Positions 16,165 to 23,076 of a DNA stretch of 39,641 bases are shown one piece after another. The stretch is from CALWOS01 sp963595735 (GTDB taxonomy: Bacteria > Bacillota > Clostridia > Oscillospirales > Oscillospiraceae), in NCBI GenBank assembly GCA_963595735.1, contig CAVBJJ010000016.1, forward strand, positions 1 to 39,641, in the 5' to 3' direction. The notes under the pieces are model-generated. The model saw only the letters and a list, made by a program, of their open reading frames with translations. It did not search any database and had not been told where the DNA came from. Made by a program: the position numbers and the translations under genes. Position 1 is the first letter of the stretch. Each line of letters starts with the position of its first letter.

Positions 16165-17061
16165 ATGAAACAGGCAGTCATTGATATCGGCTCCAACTCC
16201 ATGCGCCTGACGCTGTACGAAACCGATGGGGAGAAATTCAAGATCCTGTTCCGGGAGAAGATCATGGCGGGGCTGGCCGGCTATGTCAAGGCGGGCAGCA
16301 TGAGCGCCCAGGGCATCCAGCGAGCCTGCGAGGGACTGCTGGAGTTCCGGCAGACGCTGGAGCTGCTTGGCATTTCCGGCGCGGCCGTATTTGCCACGGC
16401 TTCGCTGCGCAATATCGCCAACACGGCGGACGCCCTTGCGGAGATCCAGGCGGCAACGGGCTTTTCCGTGGAAGTGCTCAGCGGAAAGCAGGAGGCGCTG
16501 CTGGGCTATGCTGGCGCCATGCGGGAGCTGCATTTTTCCGGCGGCGTGTTTCTGGATGTGGGCGGCGCCAGCACCGAGGTCGTGACCTTTGCCCGGGAGC
16601 AGGTTCAGTCTTCCGTCAGCTTTGCCATCGGCTCTTTGAGCCTGTACCGCAGCTGTGTGAAACACATTTTGCCCGGCAAGGGGGCGCAGCGGCGGATACA
16701 GGCCGCCATTGCGGAGGCGGTGGACGAAACGGAACTGCTTGCCGAGGAAGAACATCCCCGGTTGATCGGCGTGGGCGGCACGGCGCGGGCGGTCTGGAAG
16801 CTGTGCCGCCGGGTCTATGCGATGCCGGAGAGCTGCCGCGTTATCACAGCCCAGCAGCTGCACGGGCTTTCCCAGCTGCTGCGGGAGGACGAAAAAGCGG
16901 CGACGGAGCTGATTTTGAAGTTGGAGCCGGAGCGGATCCACACGCTTATTCCCGGCCTGATGATCTTGGAACACATTTTTCGCCGCTTTTCGGCCGGGGA
17001 ACTGGTGGTCAGCAATTACGGCGTGCGGGAGGGGTATTTATGTCAAAAGCTGCTGCACTGA
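16165..17061 (+). CDS. ppx: Ppx/GppA-family exopolyphosphatase
   Basis: This family hydrolyses polyphosphate from the end and/or the pppGpp gamma-phosphate. The 298-residue protein shows the two ASKHA phosphate-binding loops: IDIGSNSMRLTLYE (residues 6-19) and VFLDVGGASTEVV (about 129-141). It is the short form without the C-terminal HD-like domain. AAGAGGGAAAAGGG lies before the ATG. The last 22 bases overlap the start of ppk1, so degradation and synthesis of polyphosphate are encoded in one translationally coupled pair; this supports the Ppx rather than the GppA role. Confidence 0.88.
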   Translation: MKQAVIDIGSNSMRLTLYETDGEKFKILFREKIMAGLAGYVKAGSMSAQGIQRACEGLLEFRQTLELLGISGAAVFATASLRNIANTADALAEIQAATGFSVEVLSGKQEALLGYAGAMRELHFSGGVFLDVGGASTEVVTFAREQVQSSVSFAIGSLSLYRSCVKHILPGKGAQRRIQAAIAEAVDETELLAEEEHPRLIGVGGTARAVWKLCRRVYAMPESCRVITAQQLHGLSQLLREDEKAATELILKLEPERIHTLIPGLMILEHIFRRFSAGELVVSNYGVREGYLCQKLLH

Positions 17062-19172
17062 AAAAAGATTATCCCTATACCCAGAATCGGGAGCTGAGCT
17101 GGCTCCGCTTTAACCAGCGGGTGCTGGAGGAGGCGGCGGACCCCAGCGTTCCCCTTTTGGAGCGGTTGAAATTTATCGCGATCTTTTCCAACAATCTGGA
17201 TGAGTTCTTCATGGTGCGGGTGGGCAGTCTATTTGATATCGCCCATGTCTCTCCCGCGGAGGTGGACAACAAGACCGGCTGGACGGCGGCGGAGCAGCTG
17301 GATCGGATCTATGCCACCGTTCCCGGCCTGATCGCCATGAAAAAGCAGATCTATCGCACGGTGTGGGACGCTCTGCGGGCAGAGGGAATCGAGGATGTTC
17401 CCATGTCCGGGCTTTCCGCGGCGGAGCTGAAGTTTGTCCACCGGTACTTCAAGCGGGAGATGCTGCCGATCCTGTCGCCTATCATCGTGGGATCCCACCA
17501 CCCGGTGCCGCATCTGGCGGGTAAGCGTCTCCACGCCACCGCTTTGCTGGAGGACAAAAAGGGGCGGCTGGCCATCGGGATTGTCCCGCTGCCGGAGTCC
17601 CTGCCGTCATATCTGCTGCTGCCGGAATCCACCGGGCGTTTTCTCCGGACGGAAAATCTGCTGCTGCACTGGCTGCCCACGCTGTTTGGGTCATATACTG
17701 TCCGGGAAAGCTGTATCCTCTGCGTAACGCGGAATGCGGACATCAGCTTTGACGACAAAAAGTTTGACGACAGCGAGGAGGATTTCCGCAGGCGGGTCAC
17801 CAAGCTGCTGAAAAAGCGCAGCCACCTTTCCGTGGTGCGGCTGGAGCTGGATCGCAAGCTCCAGGAGCCCTTTTGCACCAAGCTGGCGGCGCTGGTGCAG
17901 GTGGAGCCGCACCAGATCTTTGTGGATGAATGCCCGCTGAATCTGCAATATGTCTTCCCCCTGATCGGCGCGCTGCCCCAGGAGAAAAGCCGGGGAATGC
18001 TGTATCGCCCCTATACGCCCCGCTGGCCGGAGGATCTCAGCCGGAGCCAGCGCATGATCTCCCAGATACAGAAGCAGGATCAGCTTTTGTACTATCCCTA
18101 TGACTCCGTGGAGCCGTTTTTGAAGCTGCTCAGCGAGGCGGCGGACGACCCCGCCGTGCTCTCCATCAAAATTACGATCTACCGGCTGGCTTCCTCCTCC
18201 CGCATTGCCCACACCCTGTGCCGGGCGGCGGAAAACGGCAAGGAGGTGCTGGTGCTCATGGAGCTGCGCGCCCGCTTTGACGAGGCCAACAATCTGGCCT
18301 GGTCAAAAATGCTGGAGGAATCCGGCTGTCAGGTGATCTATGGCATCGAGGGCTTCAAGTGCCACAGCAAAATCTGTCTGATTACCATGCGCAGCCGGGG
18401 AAAGCTGAGCTATATCACCCAGATCGGCACCGGAAATTACAACGAAAAGACAAACGCCATGTACACGGATCTGAGCCTGATGACAGCCTCGGAAAGAATC
18501 GGCGAGGATGCGGCGATGTTTTTCCGCAATATGCTGGTCAACGATCTGGACGGGGTTTATCGCAGCCTGCGGGTATCGCCACACGGCATCAAAAATGCCC
18601 TGTTGGATCAGATCGACGGCGAGATCCGCAAGGGCGCAGCGGGCTATATCTGCATCAAGGCCAATTCTGTCACGGAAAAGGCGGTCATGGAAAAGCTCTG
18701 CGAGGCATCCCAGGCGGGGGTGGAGATCCATCTGATCATCCGCGGTATTTGCTGTCTCCTGCCCGGCATCGCCGGGTACACGGAAAATGTACATATCGTC
18801 AGCATCGTGGGGCGTTTTCTGGAGCACGCCCGCATTTATCTGTTTGGCCGAGGGGAGGACGCCGCGGTTTATATCTCCTCCGCCGACCTGATGACTCGCA
18901 ATCTGAACCGCCGGGTGGAGATCGCCTGCCCGGTATACGACCCGGCGCTGCGCAGCAAGCTGAAGTGGCTGCTGGACACGCAATTGCAGGATACGGCCAA
19001 GGCCAGCTTTTTGCTCTCGGACGGCTCCTACAGCCGCCAGTACAGCACGGTTTTGTTTGACTCCCAAGCGTATTTTATGGAGCAGTCGTCCCATATCCCC
19101 CAGGAGCTCAGTCCCCCAAAGCAGACTCTGGTTCAGCGGCTGAAGCGCTTTTTGCAGCAACGGGGCGCCTGA
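17040..19172 (+). CDS. ppk1: Polyphosphate kinase 1
   Basis: PPK1 makes inorganic polyphosphate from ATP. The 710-residue protein has the N-terminal helical domain (NRELSWLRFNQRVLEEA, residues 16-32), the head domain, and two phospholipase-D-like catalytic domains. The autophosphorylated His is His442 in FKCHSKICLI, and the second catalytic His is His596 in LEHARIYLF, close to positions 435 and 592 of the E. coli enzyme. The start at 17040 is inside the end of ppx, and upstream in-frame codons simply overlay ppx. It ends 10 bases before a strong hairpin shared with the convergent nitroreductase gene. Confidence 0.95.
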   Translation: MSKAAALKKDYPYTQNRELSWLRFNQRVLEEAADPSVPLLERLKFIAIFSNNLDEFFMVRVGSLFDIAHVSPAEVDNKTGWTAAEQLDRIYATVPGLIAMKKQIYRTVWDALRAEGIEDVPMSGLSAAELKFVHRYFKREMLPILSPIIVGSHHPVPHLAGKRLHATALLEDKKGRLAIGIVPLPESLPSYLLLPESTGRFLRTENLLLHWLPTLFGSYTVRESCILCVTRNADISFDDKKFDDSEEDFRRRVTKLLKKRSHLSVVRLELDRKLQEPFCTKLAALVQVEPHQIFVDECPLNLQYVFPLIGALPQEKSRGMLYRPYTPRWPEDLSRSQRMISQIQKQDQLLYYPYDSVEPFLKLLSEAADDPAVLSIKITIYRLASSSRIAHTLCRAAENGKEVLVLMELRARFDEANNLAWSKMLEESGCQVIYGIEGFKCHSKICLITMRSRGKLSYITQIGTGNYNEKTNAMYTDLSLMTASERIGEDAAMFFRNMLVNDLDGVYRSLRVSPHGIKNALLDQIDGEIRKGAAGYICIKANSVTEKAVMEKLCEASQAGVEIHLIIRGICCLLPGIAGYTENVHIVSIVGRFLEHARIYLFGRGEDAAVYISSADLMTRNLNRRVEIACPVYDPALRSKLKWLLDTQLQDTAKASFLLSDGSYSRQYSTVLFDSQAYFMEQSSHIPQELSPPKQTLVQRLKRFLQQRGA

Positions 19173-19182
19173 GAAAAGAAAA

Positions 19183-19218
19183 AGGCCTGGAAATCGAGTT
19201 TTTTCGATTTCCAGGCCT
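19183..19218. terminator. Bidirectional terminator between ppk1 and the nitroreductase gene
   Basis: A perfect 15-bp stem (19183-19197 with 19204-19218) is followed by TGATTTTTT on the plus strand and preceded by an A-rich run that serves the minus strand. Confidence 0.85.
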
Positions 19219-19237
19219 GATTTTTTACTTTTGAGAT

Positions 19238-19768
19238 TTAATAGGTTTGCCACACAACGCGCTCGGCAAAGGGCTTTTTCTCCTTTTGGGGAACTACCTT
19301 GGCGGGTACGCCGATGGGGATGATGGTGCGGACGCGCTTGCCCTCCGGGACATGGAGCAGCGCCGCGATCTGCTGCGCCTTGGCGTTTTTTCCGCCCATG
19401 CGGGTCATGCCGTCCATCCACACGCCGGCATAGCCCAGGGCGGTAATGCCCAGCAGAATATTTTCCACTGCGGCGGCGTAGTCCTCCTTTTCCCAGGTCA
19501 GCTCACAGCAGGCCGCGGCGATCTCTTCCGTGACCACGACGATCATGGCCTTGGCCGTTTTGGTGGCGGGGGTGGGCAAAAGCTGCGCCAGCTGTGCCAG
19601 CAGCGCCGGGTCGGTCACGGCCACAAAGCTGGTGCTCTGCATATTATAGCCGGAGGGCGCCTGGATGCCGGCCTGCAGAATTTTGCGCAGGTCGGATTCG
19701 GGAACCGGGGCGTCGGCAAAGGCCTCGCGATAGCTGCTGCGTTTGGCGGCGGCTTCAAAGAAATCCAT
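19238..19768 (-). CDS. Nitroreductase-family flavoprotein
   Basis: These are FMN-dependent NAD(P)H oxidoreductases with diverse substrates; the physiological one cannot be told from sequence. The 176-residue protein starts MDFFEAAAKRSSYREA, where RSSYR corresponds to the FMN-phosphate-binding RRSxR motif, followed by LQAGIQAPSGYNMQ (residues about 31-44). GITALGYAGVWMDG and the C-terminal IPIGVPAKVVPQKEKKPF also fit the family. The start at 19768 has AAAGGA upstream; a longer reading frame runs through the promoter at 19828-19856. A hairpin (19801-19816) lies in its leader. Confidence 0.88.
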   Translation of the reverse strand: MDFFEAAAKRSSYREAFADAPVPESDLRKILQAGIQAPSGYNMQSTSFVAVTDPALLAQLAQLLPTPATKTAKAMIVVVTEEIAAACCELTWEKEDYAAAVENILLGITALGYAGVWMDGMTRMGGKNAKAQQIAALLHVPEGKRVRTIIPIGVPAKVVPQKEKKPFAERVVWQTY

Positions 19769-19827
19769 GTAACATCGTCCTTTCCGAAAATCCGTGTTTT
19801 GCGGAGAAAACTCCGCGCTGTAAGCCC

Positions 19828-19856
19828 AGTATAGACCGGGAAAAGGCATTTTGCAA
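19828..19856 (-). promoter_or_regulatory. Sigma-A-type promoter of the nitroreductase gene
   Basis: On the minus strand, the -35 box TTGCAA (19851-19856) and the -10 box TATACT (19828-19833) have a 17-base spacer. Confidence 0.75.
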
Positions 19857-19878
19857 GGGGGGCGGGAAAAGAAGCGGC

Positions 19879-19906
19879 ACCCTTCCGGCGCGGGTAGCAT
19901 AGAATA
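19879..19906 (+). promoter_or_regulatory. Possible mother-cell (sigma-K/sigma-E-like) promoter upstream of the collagen-like gene
   Basis: The sequence CATAGAATA (19898-19906) matches the CATANNNTA -10 element of Bacillus sigma-K, and AC (19879-19880) lies 17 bases upstream as that consensus requires. No sigma-A-like promoter is visible between here and the collagen-like gene. The call rests on a short match and remains tentative. Confidence 0.35.
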
Positions 19907-19909
19907 TTA

Positions 19910-19930
19910 CGGCGTTGGAATAACGCCGTG
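19910..19930 (+). repeat. Left 21-bp direct repeat flanking repeat copy 2
   Basis: These 21 bases recur exactly at 20123-20143. The repeat is itself a near-complete hairpin: GGCGTT (19911-19916) pairs with AACGCC (19922-19927) around GGAAT. It borders the structured repeat on the left. Confidence 0.85.
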
Positions 19931-20122
19931 CGGCTGTCAGAAAAAAGGCAGCCGGCAGAAAGCCCCGCGGCAGCGGGGGAGATTGAGGGGGGCAAGACCC
20001 GCCTCAATGAGAGAAACCGCCGCGGAAAGCCCAGATGGGCTTTCCCACAGTGTTTTGGCCGTGCCAAAATACTCGGCGGATAAGCGAGGTCAAAAAAGTC
20101 CCGGACTTTTTTGACAAGCTGG
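19931..20122 (+). repeat. Structured dispersed repeat, copy 2
   Basis: This is a full-length relative of 5482-5672. Conserved stems: ATTGAGG/CCTCAAT near 19982-20008; enclosing CCGCCG/CGGCGG (20017-20022 with 20074-20079); hairpin AGTGTTTTGGC/GCCAAAATACT (20049-20059 with 20063-20073), where A-T in copy 1 has become a G-T wobble; and the terminator-like 12-bp stem 20089-20100 with 20104-20115. The element lies in the presumed leader of the collagen-like gene and ends 45 bases before its start codon. Confidence 0.8.
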
Positions 20123-20143
20123 CGGCGTTGGAATAACGCCGTG
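20123..20143 (+). repeat. Right 21-bp direct repeat flanking repeat copy 2
   Basis: This is an exact second copy of 19910-19930. The two copies lie directly at the two borders of the structured element, as a target-site duplication would. Confidence 0.85.
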
Positions 20144-20167
20144 ATTTGATGGATGGAGGGAAGATGA

Positions 20168-20836
20168 ATGACGCATTCCTGCTGTAACGGGAAAGAGCGC
20201 GATCCCGATTGCTGGGATATGAAAGTGACCCGGGGGAGCGGCAATCCGCCGCCCGGACCATGTGCCTGCTGCTGCCCGTCGATGATTGTGGGACCTACCG
20301 GCCCAGTCGGACCCGTTGGTCCCAGCGGCGCGACCGGCCCTACGGGCCCCGCCGGAGCAGATGGCGCAGTGGGCGCAACCGGCCCCACAGGCCCCGCCGG
20401 AGCAGATGGCGCAGTGGGCGCGACCGGCCCCACAGGCCCCGCCGGAGCAGATGGCGCGGTAGGCGCGACCGGCCCCACAGGCCCCGCCGGAGCAGACGGT
20501 GCAGTAGGCGCGACCGGCCCCACGGGTCCTGCCGGAGCAGACGGCACGGTAGGCGCGACCGGCCCCACAGGTCCTGCCGGAGCAGACGGCGCAGTGGGCG
20601 CAACCGGCCCCACAGGCCCCGCCGGAGCAGACGGCGCGGTAGGCGCGACCGGCCCCACCGGCCCCGTTGGCGCGGACGGCGTGCAGGGTCCCCTTGGCCC
20701 CACCGGTCCCACAGGGCCTGCCGGTACGGTGACCCCGGCTGCGGCGGTGGCGGACTCTACGGACACCAGCAATGTGGTGGAGCGCTTTAACCAGCTGTTG
20801 GCAAGCCTGCGCGCGGCCGGGCTGCTCAGCACCTGA
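20168..20836 (+). CDS. Collagen-like (Gly-X-Y) surface protein, BclA-like
   Basis: The 222-residue protein has three parts. A Cys-rich N-terminus (residues 1-40; CC, C, and CACCC clusters, no signal peptide) leads into about 145 residues of uninterrupted Gly-X-Y triplets rich in GPT and GPA, which contain eight 15-residue units of the type GATGPTGPAGADGAV. A short C-terminal segment (TSNVVERFNQLLASLRAAGLL) looks like a trimerisation helix. The Thr-rich triplets and the glycosyltransferase gene just downstream resemble exosporium glycoproteins of the BclA type in Bacillus and Clostridioides, but the role on the spore is inference. GGAGGGAAG precedes the ATG. A 14-bp hairpin follows. Confidence 0.88.
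   Translation: MTHSCCNGKERDPDCWDMKVTRGSGNPPPGPCACCCPSMIVGPTGPVGPVGPSGATGPTGPAGADGAVGATGPTGPAGADGAVGATGPTGPAGADGAVGATGPTGPAGADGAVGATGPTGPAGADGTVGATGPTGPAGADGAVGATGPTGPAGADGAVGATGPTGPVGADGVQGPLGPTGPTGPAGTVTPAAAVADSTDTSNVVERFNQLLASLRAAGLLST
20327..20686 (+). repeat. Eight in-frame 45-bp tandem repeats
   Basis: Eight consecutive 45-bp units encode the 15-residue collagen-like motif. They differ mainly at third codon positions; unit 5 has Thr for Ala near its end, and unit 8 diverges (PVGADGVQ). As 45 is a multiple of 3, gain or loss of units would keep the frame. Confidence 0.92.
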
Positions 20837-20871
20837 TTTTACCGGTCTGTGTCAGCGTGATCGGAAATCGC

Positions 20872-20902
20872 CATCCCCCGCCGGGATTCCCGGCGGGGGA
20901 TG
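20872..20902 (+). terminator. Hairpin after the collagen-like gene
   Basis: A perfect 14-bp GC-rich stem (20872-20885 with 20889-20902) has a 3-base loop and no T-run. Repeat copy 3 begins at its last base, and the last 12 bases of its right arm recur at 21048-21059. Confidence 0.6.
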
Positions 20903-21053
20903 CGGAGACTGTCGAAAACAGGCGGTCAGCAGAGACTCCTGCAGCAGCGGGGGAGATTGAGGGGGTCAAGACCCACCTCAATCAGATAAACCGCCGCGGG
21001 AAGCCCGCTGGGGCTTTCCCACAGTATTTTGGCTTGGCCAAAATACTCGGCGG
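20903..21053 (+). repeat. Structured dispersed repeat, copy 3 (short form)
   Basis: The left end and core align with copies 1 and 2, including ATTGAGG/CCTCAAT, CCGCCG/CGGCGG (20991-20996 with 21048-21053) and the hairpin 21023-21033 with 21037-21047. The right part with the terminator-like stem is absent. A 12-bp direct repeat, CGGCGGGGGATG (20891-20902 and 21048-21059), flanks it; six of those bases are also part of the element core. It separates the collagen-like gene from the glycosyltransferase gene. Confidence 0.75.
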
Positions 21054-21079
21054 GGGATGTAAAAAAGGAGGGAGCGGGT

Positions 21080-22156
21080 TTGGAGATCGCGGTGTATGCC
21101 ATTTGCAAAAACGAGGCGGCCTTTGTCCGGCGGTGGATGGCCTCCATGGGGGAAGCGGATCATGTTGTTGTTCTGGACACCGGCTCGACAGATGACAGCG
21201 TTGCCCGCCTGCGCAGTCTGGGCGCCCAGGTCACGGAGGAGACGATCTATCCCTGGCGCTTTGACCATGCCCGGAACCGCAGTCTGGCGCTGGTGCCGGA
21301 GACGGCGGAGATCTGCGTGTGTACGGATTTGGACGAGGTGTTCCATCCCGGCTGGCGCGCTGCGCTGGAGCGTGCCTGGACACCCGGCACCGGCCAGGCG
21401 CGGTATCGCTACACCTGGAGCTTTCAGCCGGACGGCAGGGAGGGCGTGGTGTTTTACGCGGAAAAGATCCATGCCCGCCGGGGCTACCGCTGGGTGCATC
21501 CGGTGCATGAGGTGCTGGCCTTTTCCGGCACGGGCGCACCGGGGCGGACGATCACCGTGCCGGGGATCCAGTTGGATCACCACCCCGACCCGGGGAAAAG
21601 CCGGGCGCAGTATTTGCCCCTGCTGGAGCTTGCCGTGAAGGAAGCGCCGGAGGACGACAGGAATCTGCACTATCTGGGACGGGAGTATTACTTCCGGGGG
21701 CGCTGGCAGGACTGCATTTCCACCCTGCGGCGGCATCTGGCGCTGCCCTCGGCCACCTGGGCGGCGGAGCGCTGCGCTTCCATGCGCTATATCGGCAGAA
21801 GCTGGGAAGCCCTGGGAAACCGGCAGGAGGCCCGGCGCTGGTATCTGCGGGCGGTGGCGGAAGCGCCGGGGCTGCGGGAGCCGTATCTGGAGCTGGCCAA
21901 ATTCCTGTACCGGGAAAAGGACTGGGAGGGGGTGGTGTATTTTACCGCCTGCGCCCTGGGAATTCAGCGGAGGGAGGATATTTACATCACCGAAGCGGAT
22001 AGCTGGGGCAGCCTGCCCCACGACCTGCAGGCGCTGGGCTATTACTACACCGGCCGCCCCCGGGCGGCGCTGGACGCGGCGGCGCGCGCTCTGGCGCTGG
22101 AGCCGGACAATGCGCGGCTGCAAAAAAATTTGCAGCTGATCCGGGCGGCCTGTTGA
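21080..22156 (+). CDS. Family 2 glycosyltransferase with TPR-like C-terminus
   Basis: The 358-residue protein is a GT-A-fold transferase. The N-terminal catalytic part shows AVYAICKNEAAFVRRW (nucleotide-sugar binding), VVLDTGSTDD, the acidic DxD-type motif TDLDEVF that binds the metal and sugar nucleotide, and WVHPVHEVL. The C-terminal half (from about residue 190) consists of tetratricopeptide-like helical repeats. The start is TTG at 21080 with AAAGGAGGG upstream; an ATG at 21029 would lie inside the structured repeat. The sugar and acceptor are unknown. Position directly behind the collagen-like gene suggests that protein as acceptor, as with SgtA and BclA3 in C. difficile. Confidence 0.85.
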   Translation: MEIAVYAICKNEAAFVRRWMASMGEADHVVVLDTGSTDDSVARLRSLGAQVTEETIYPWRFDHARNRSLALVPETAEICVCTDLDEVFHPGWRAALERAWTPGTGQARYRYTWSFQPDGREGVVFYAEKIHARRGYRWVHPVHEVLAFSGTGAPGRTITVPGIQLDHHPDPGKSRAQYLPLLELAVKEAPEDDRNLHYLGREYYFRGRWQDCISTLRRHLALPSATWAAERCASMRYIGRSWEALGNRQEARRWYLRAVAEAPGLREPYLELAKFLYREKDWEGVVYFTACALGIQRREDIYITEADSWGSLPHDLQALGYYYTGRPRAALDAAARALALEPDNARLQKNLQLIRAAC

Positions 22157-22181
22157 AGCCGGGGGGATTTTTCGGTATAAT
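22153..22181 (+). promoter_or_regulatory. Sigma-A-type promoter of ylmH
   Basis: The -35 box TTGAAG (22153-22158) overlaps the glycosyltransferase stop codon. The -10 box is a perfect TATAAT (22176-22181), with a 17-base spacer. Confidence 0.8.
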
Positions 22182-22231
22182 AAAGCAAAAGCAAGGCAAA
22201 AGACAAAGGCCGGAGGAAAGGAGCGCCGGAC

Positions 22232-23026
22232 ATGGCACAAAAGCAATATGTGGAATCCCTTGCCGCCGGGGAGGAGGACAGCCTTTTGCTGCGGCGGGTG
22301 CAGGATATGCTGCGTCGCTTCCGCAACCGGAACTGTCCGGAGCACAGCCGTTTTCTCACCCCCCGGGAGCAGCAGCTTTGTTCCCGGCTGCTTCAGGCAG
22401 AGGGGGAAAGGGATTTCCTGTTCTGGGGCGGCTATCCCGATGCGGAGCGGCGGCTGCTGGCGCTGGTGCCGGACTGGATGGAGGCGGAGACCTGGCTGAC
22501 CGGGGCGGAAAGCCCCGCCGCCCTGCTGCGCTGCCGCTTTTCCGGCCCGCCGCCGGAGCATCGCCAGCTGCTGGGGGCGCTTATGTCCACCGGGCTGAAG
22601 CGGGACGCCATCGGGGATTTGCTGATTTCCCTGGGGCAGGCGGATGTGCCGGTGCTGCGGGAGCTGCTGCCCTATCTGCGCACGGAGCTGACCCGCGCCG
22701 GGCGGGTGCATTTACAGCTGGAGGAGGTGTCCTTTTCCCAGCTGGTCGTGCCGGAGCAGCGCCGGGAGCAGAGGCGGGAAACGGTGGCCTCTCTCCGGGC
22801 GGACTGCGTTCTGGCGGCCATGCTGCGCCTGAGCCGGGACAAGGCTGCCGGCCTGATCCGACAGGGACAGGTGCAGGTGGATGCGCTGGAGCTGAGCAAG
22901 GGCGACCGTCCCCTTGCCCCCGGCCAGACGATTTCCGTGCGGGGATATGGGAAGTTCCGGCTTCTGCAGGCGGACGGCCTGACCAAAAAGGGACGGATCC
23001 CGCTGGTGTTTGAAAAGTACATATAA
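22232..23026 (+). CDS. ylmH: YlmH-family S4-domain RNA-binding protein
   Basis: The 264-residue protein has the YlmH layout. An N-terminal helical part (RVQDMLRRFRNRNCPEHSRFLTPREQ, residues about 24-49) precedes an RRM-like middle domain (FWGGYPDAERRLLALVPDW) and a C-terminal S4 RNA-binding domain (LRLSRDKAAGLIRQGQVQVDALEL, from about residue 200). YlmH is implicated in ribosome rescue or assembly and sits near division genes in Bacillus; here it stands alone with its own promoter and terminator. GGAAAGGAG precedes the ATG. Confidence 0.88.
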   Translation: MAQKQYVESLAAGEEDSLLLRRVQDMLRRFRNRNCPEHSRFLTPREQQLCSRLLQAEGERDFLFWGGYPDAERRLLALVPDWMEAETWLTGAESPAALLRCRFSGPPPEHRQLLGALMSTGLKRDAIGDLLISLGQADVPVLRELLPYLRTELTRAGRVHLQLEEVSFSQLVVPEQRREQRRETVASLRADCVLAAMLRLSRDKAAGLIRQGQVQVDALELSKGDRPLAPGQTISVRGYGKFRLLQADGLTKKGRIPLVFEKYI

Positions 23027-23028
23027 CA

Positions 23029-23060
23029 AAAAATCTCGCCTTTTTTCGGGCGAGATTTTT
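23029..23060. terminator. Bidirectional terminator between ylmH and mnmG
   Basis: A 12-bp stem pairs 23029-23040 (AAAAATCTCGCC) with 23049-23060 (GGCGAGATTTTT), with A/T runs on both sides. It serves both convergent genes. Confidence 0.85.
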
Positions 23061-23076
23061 GTTTCTTTGTGTTTTT

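Noticed and set aside
20327..20686. Regular 45-bp repeats as a CRISPR array
   Set aside because: Units are contiguous without spacers, are in frame and encode Gly-X-Y collagen triplets; no cas genes are nearby.
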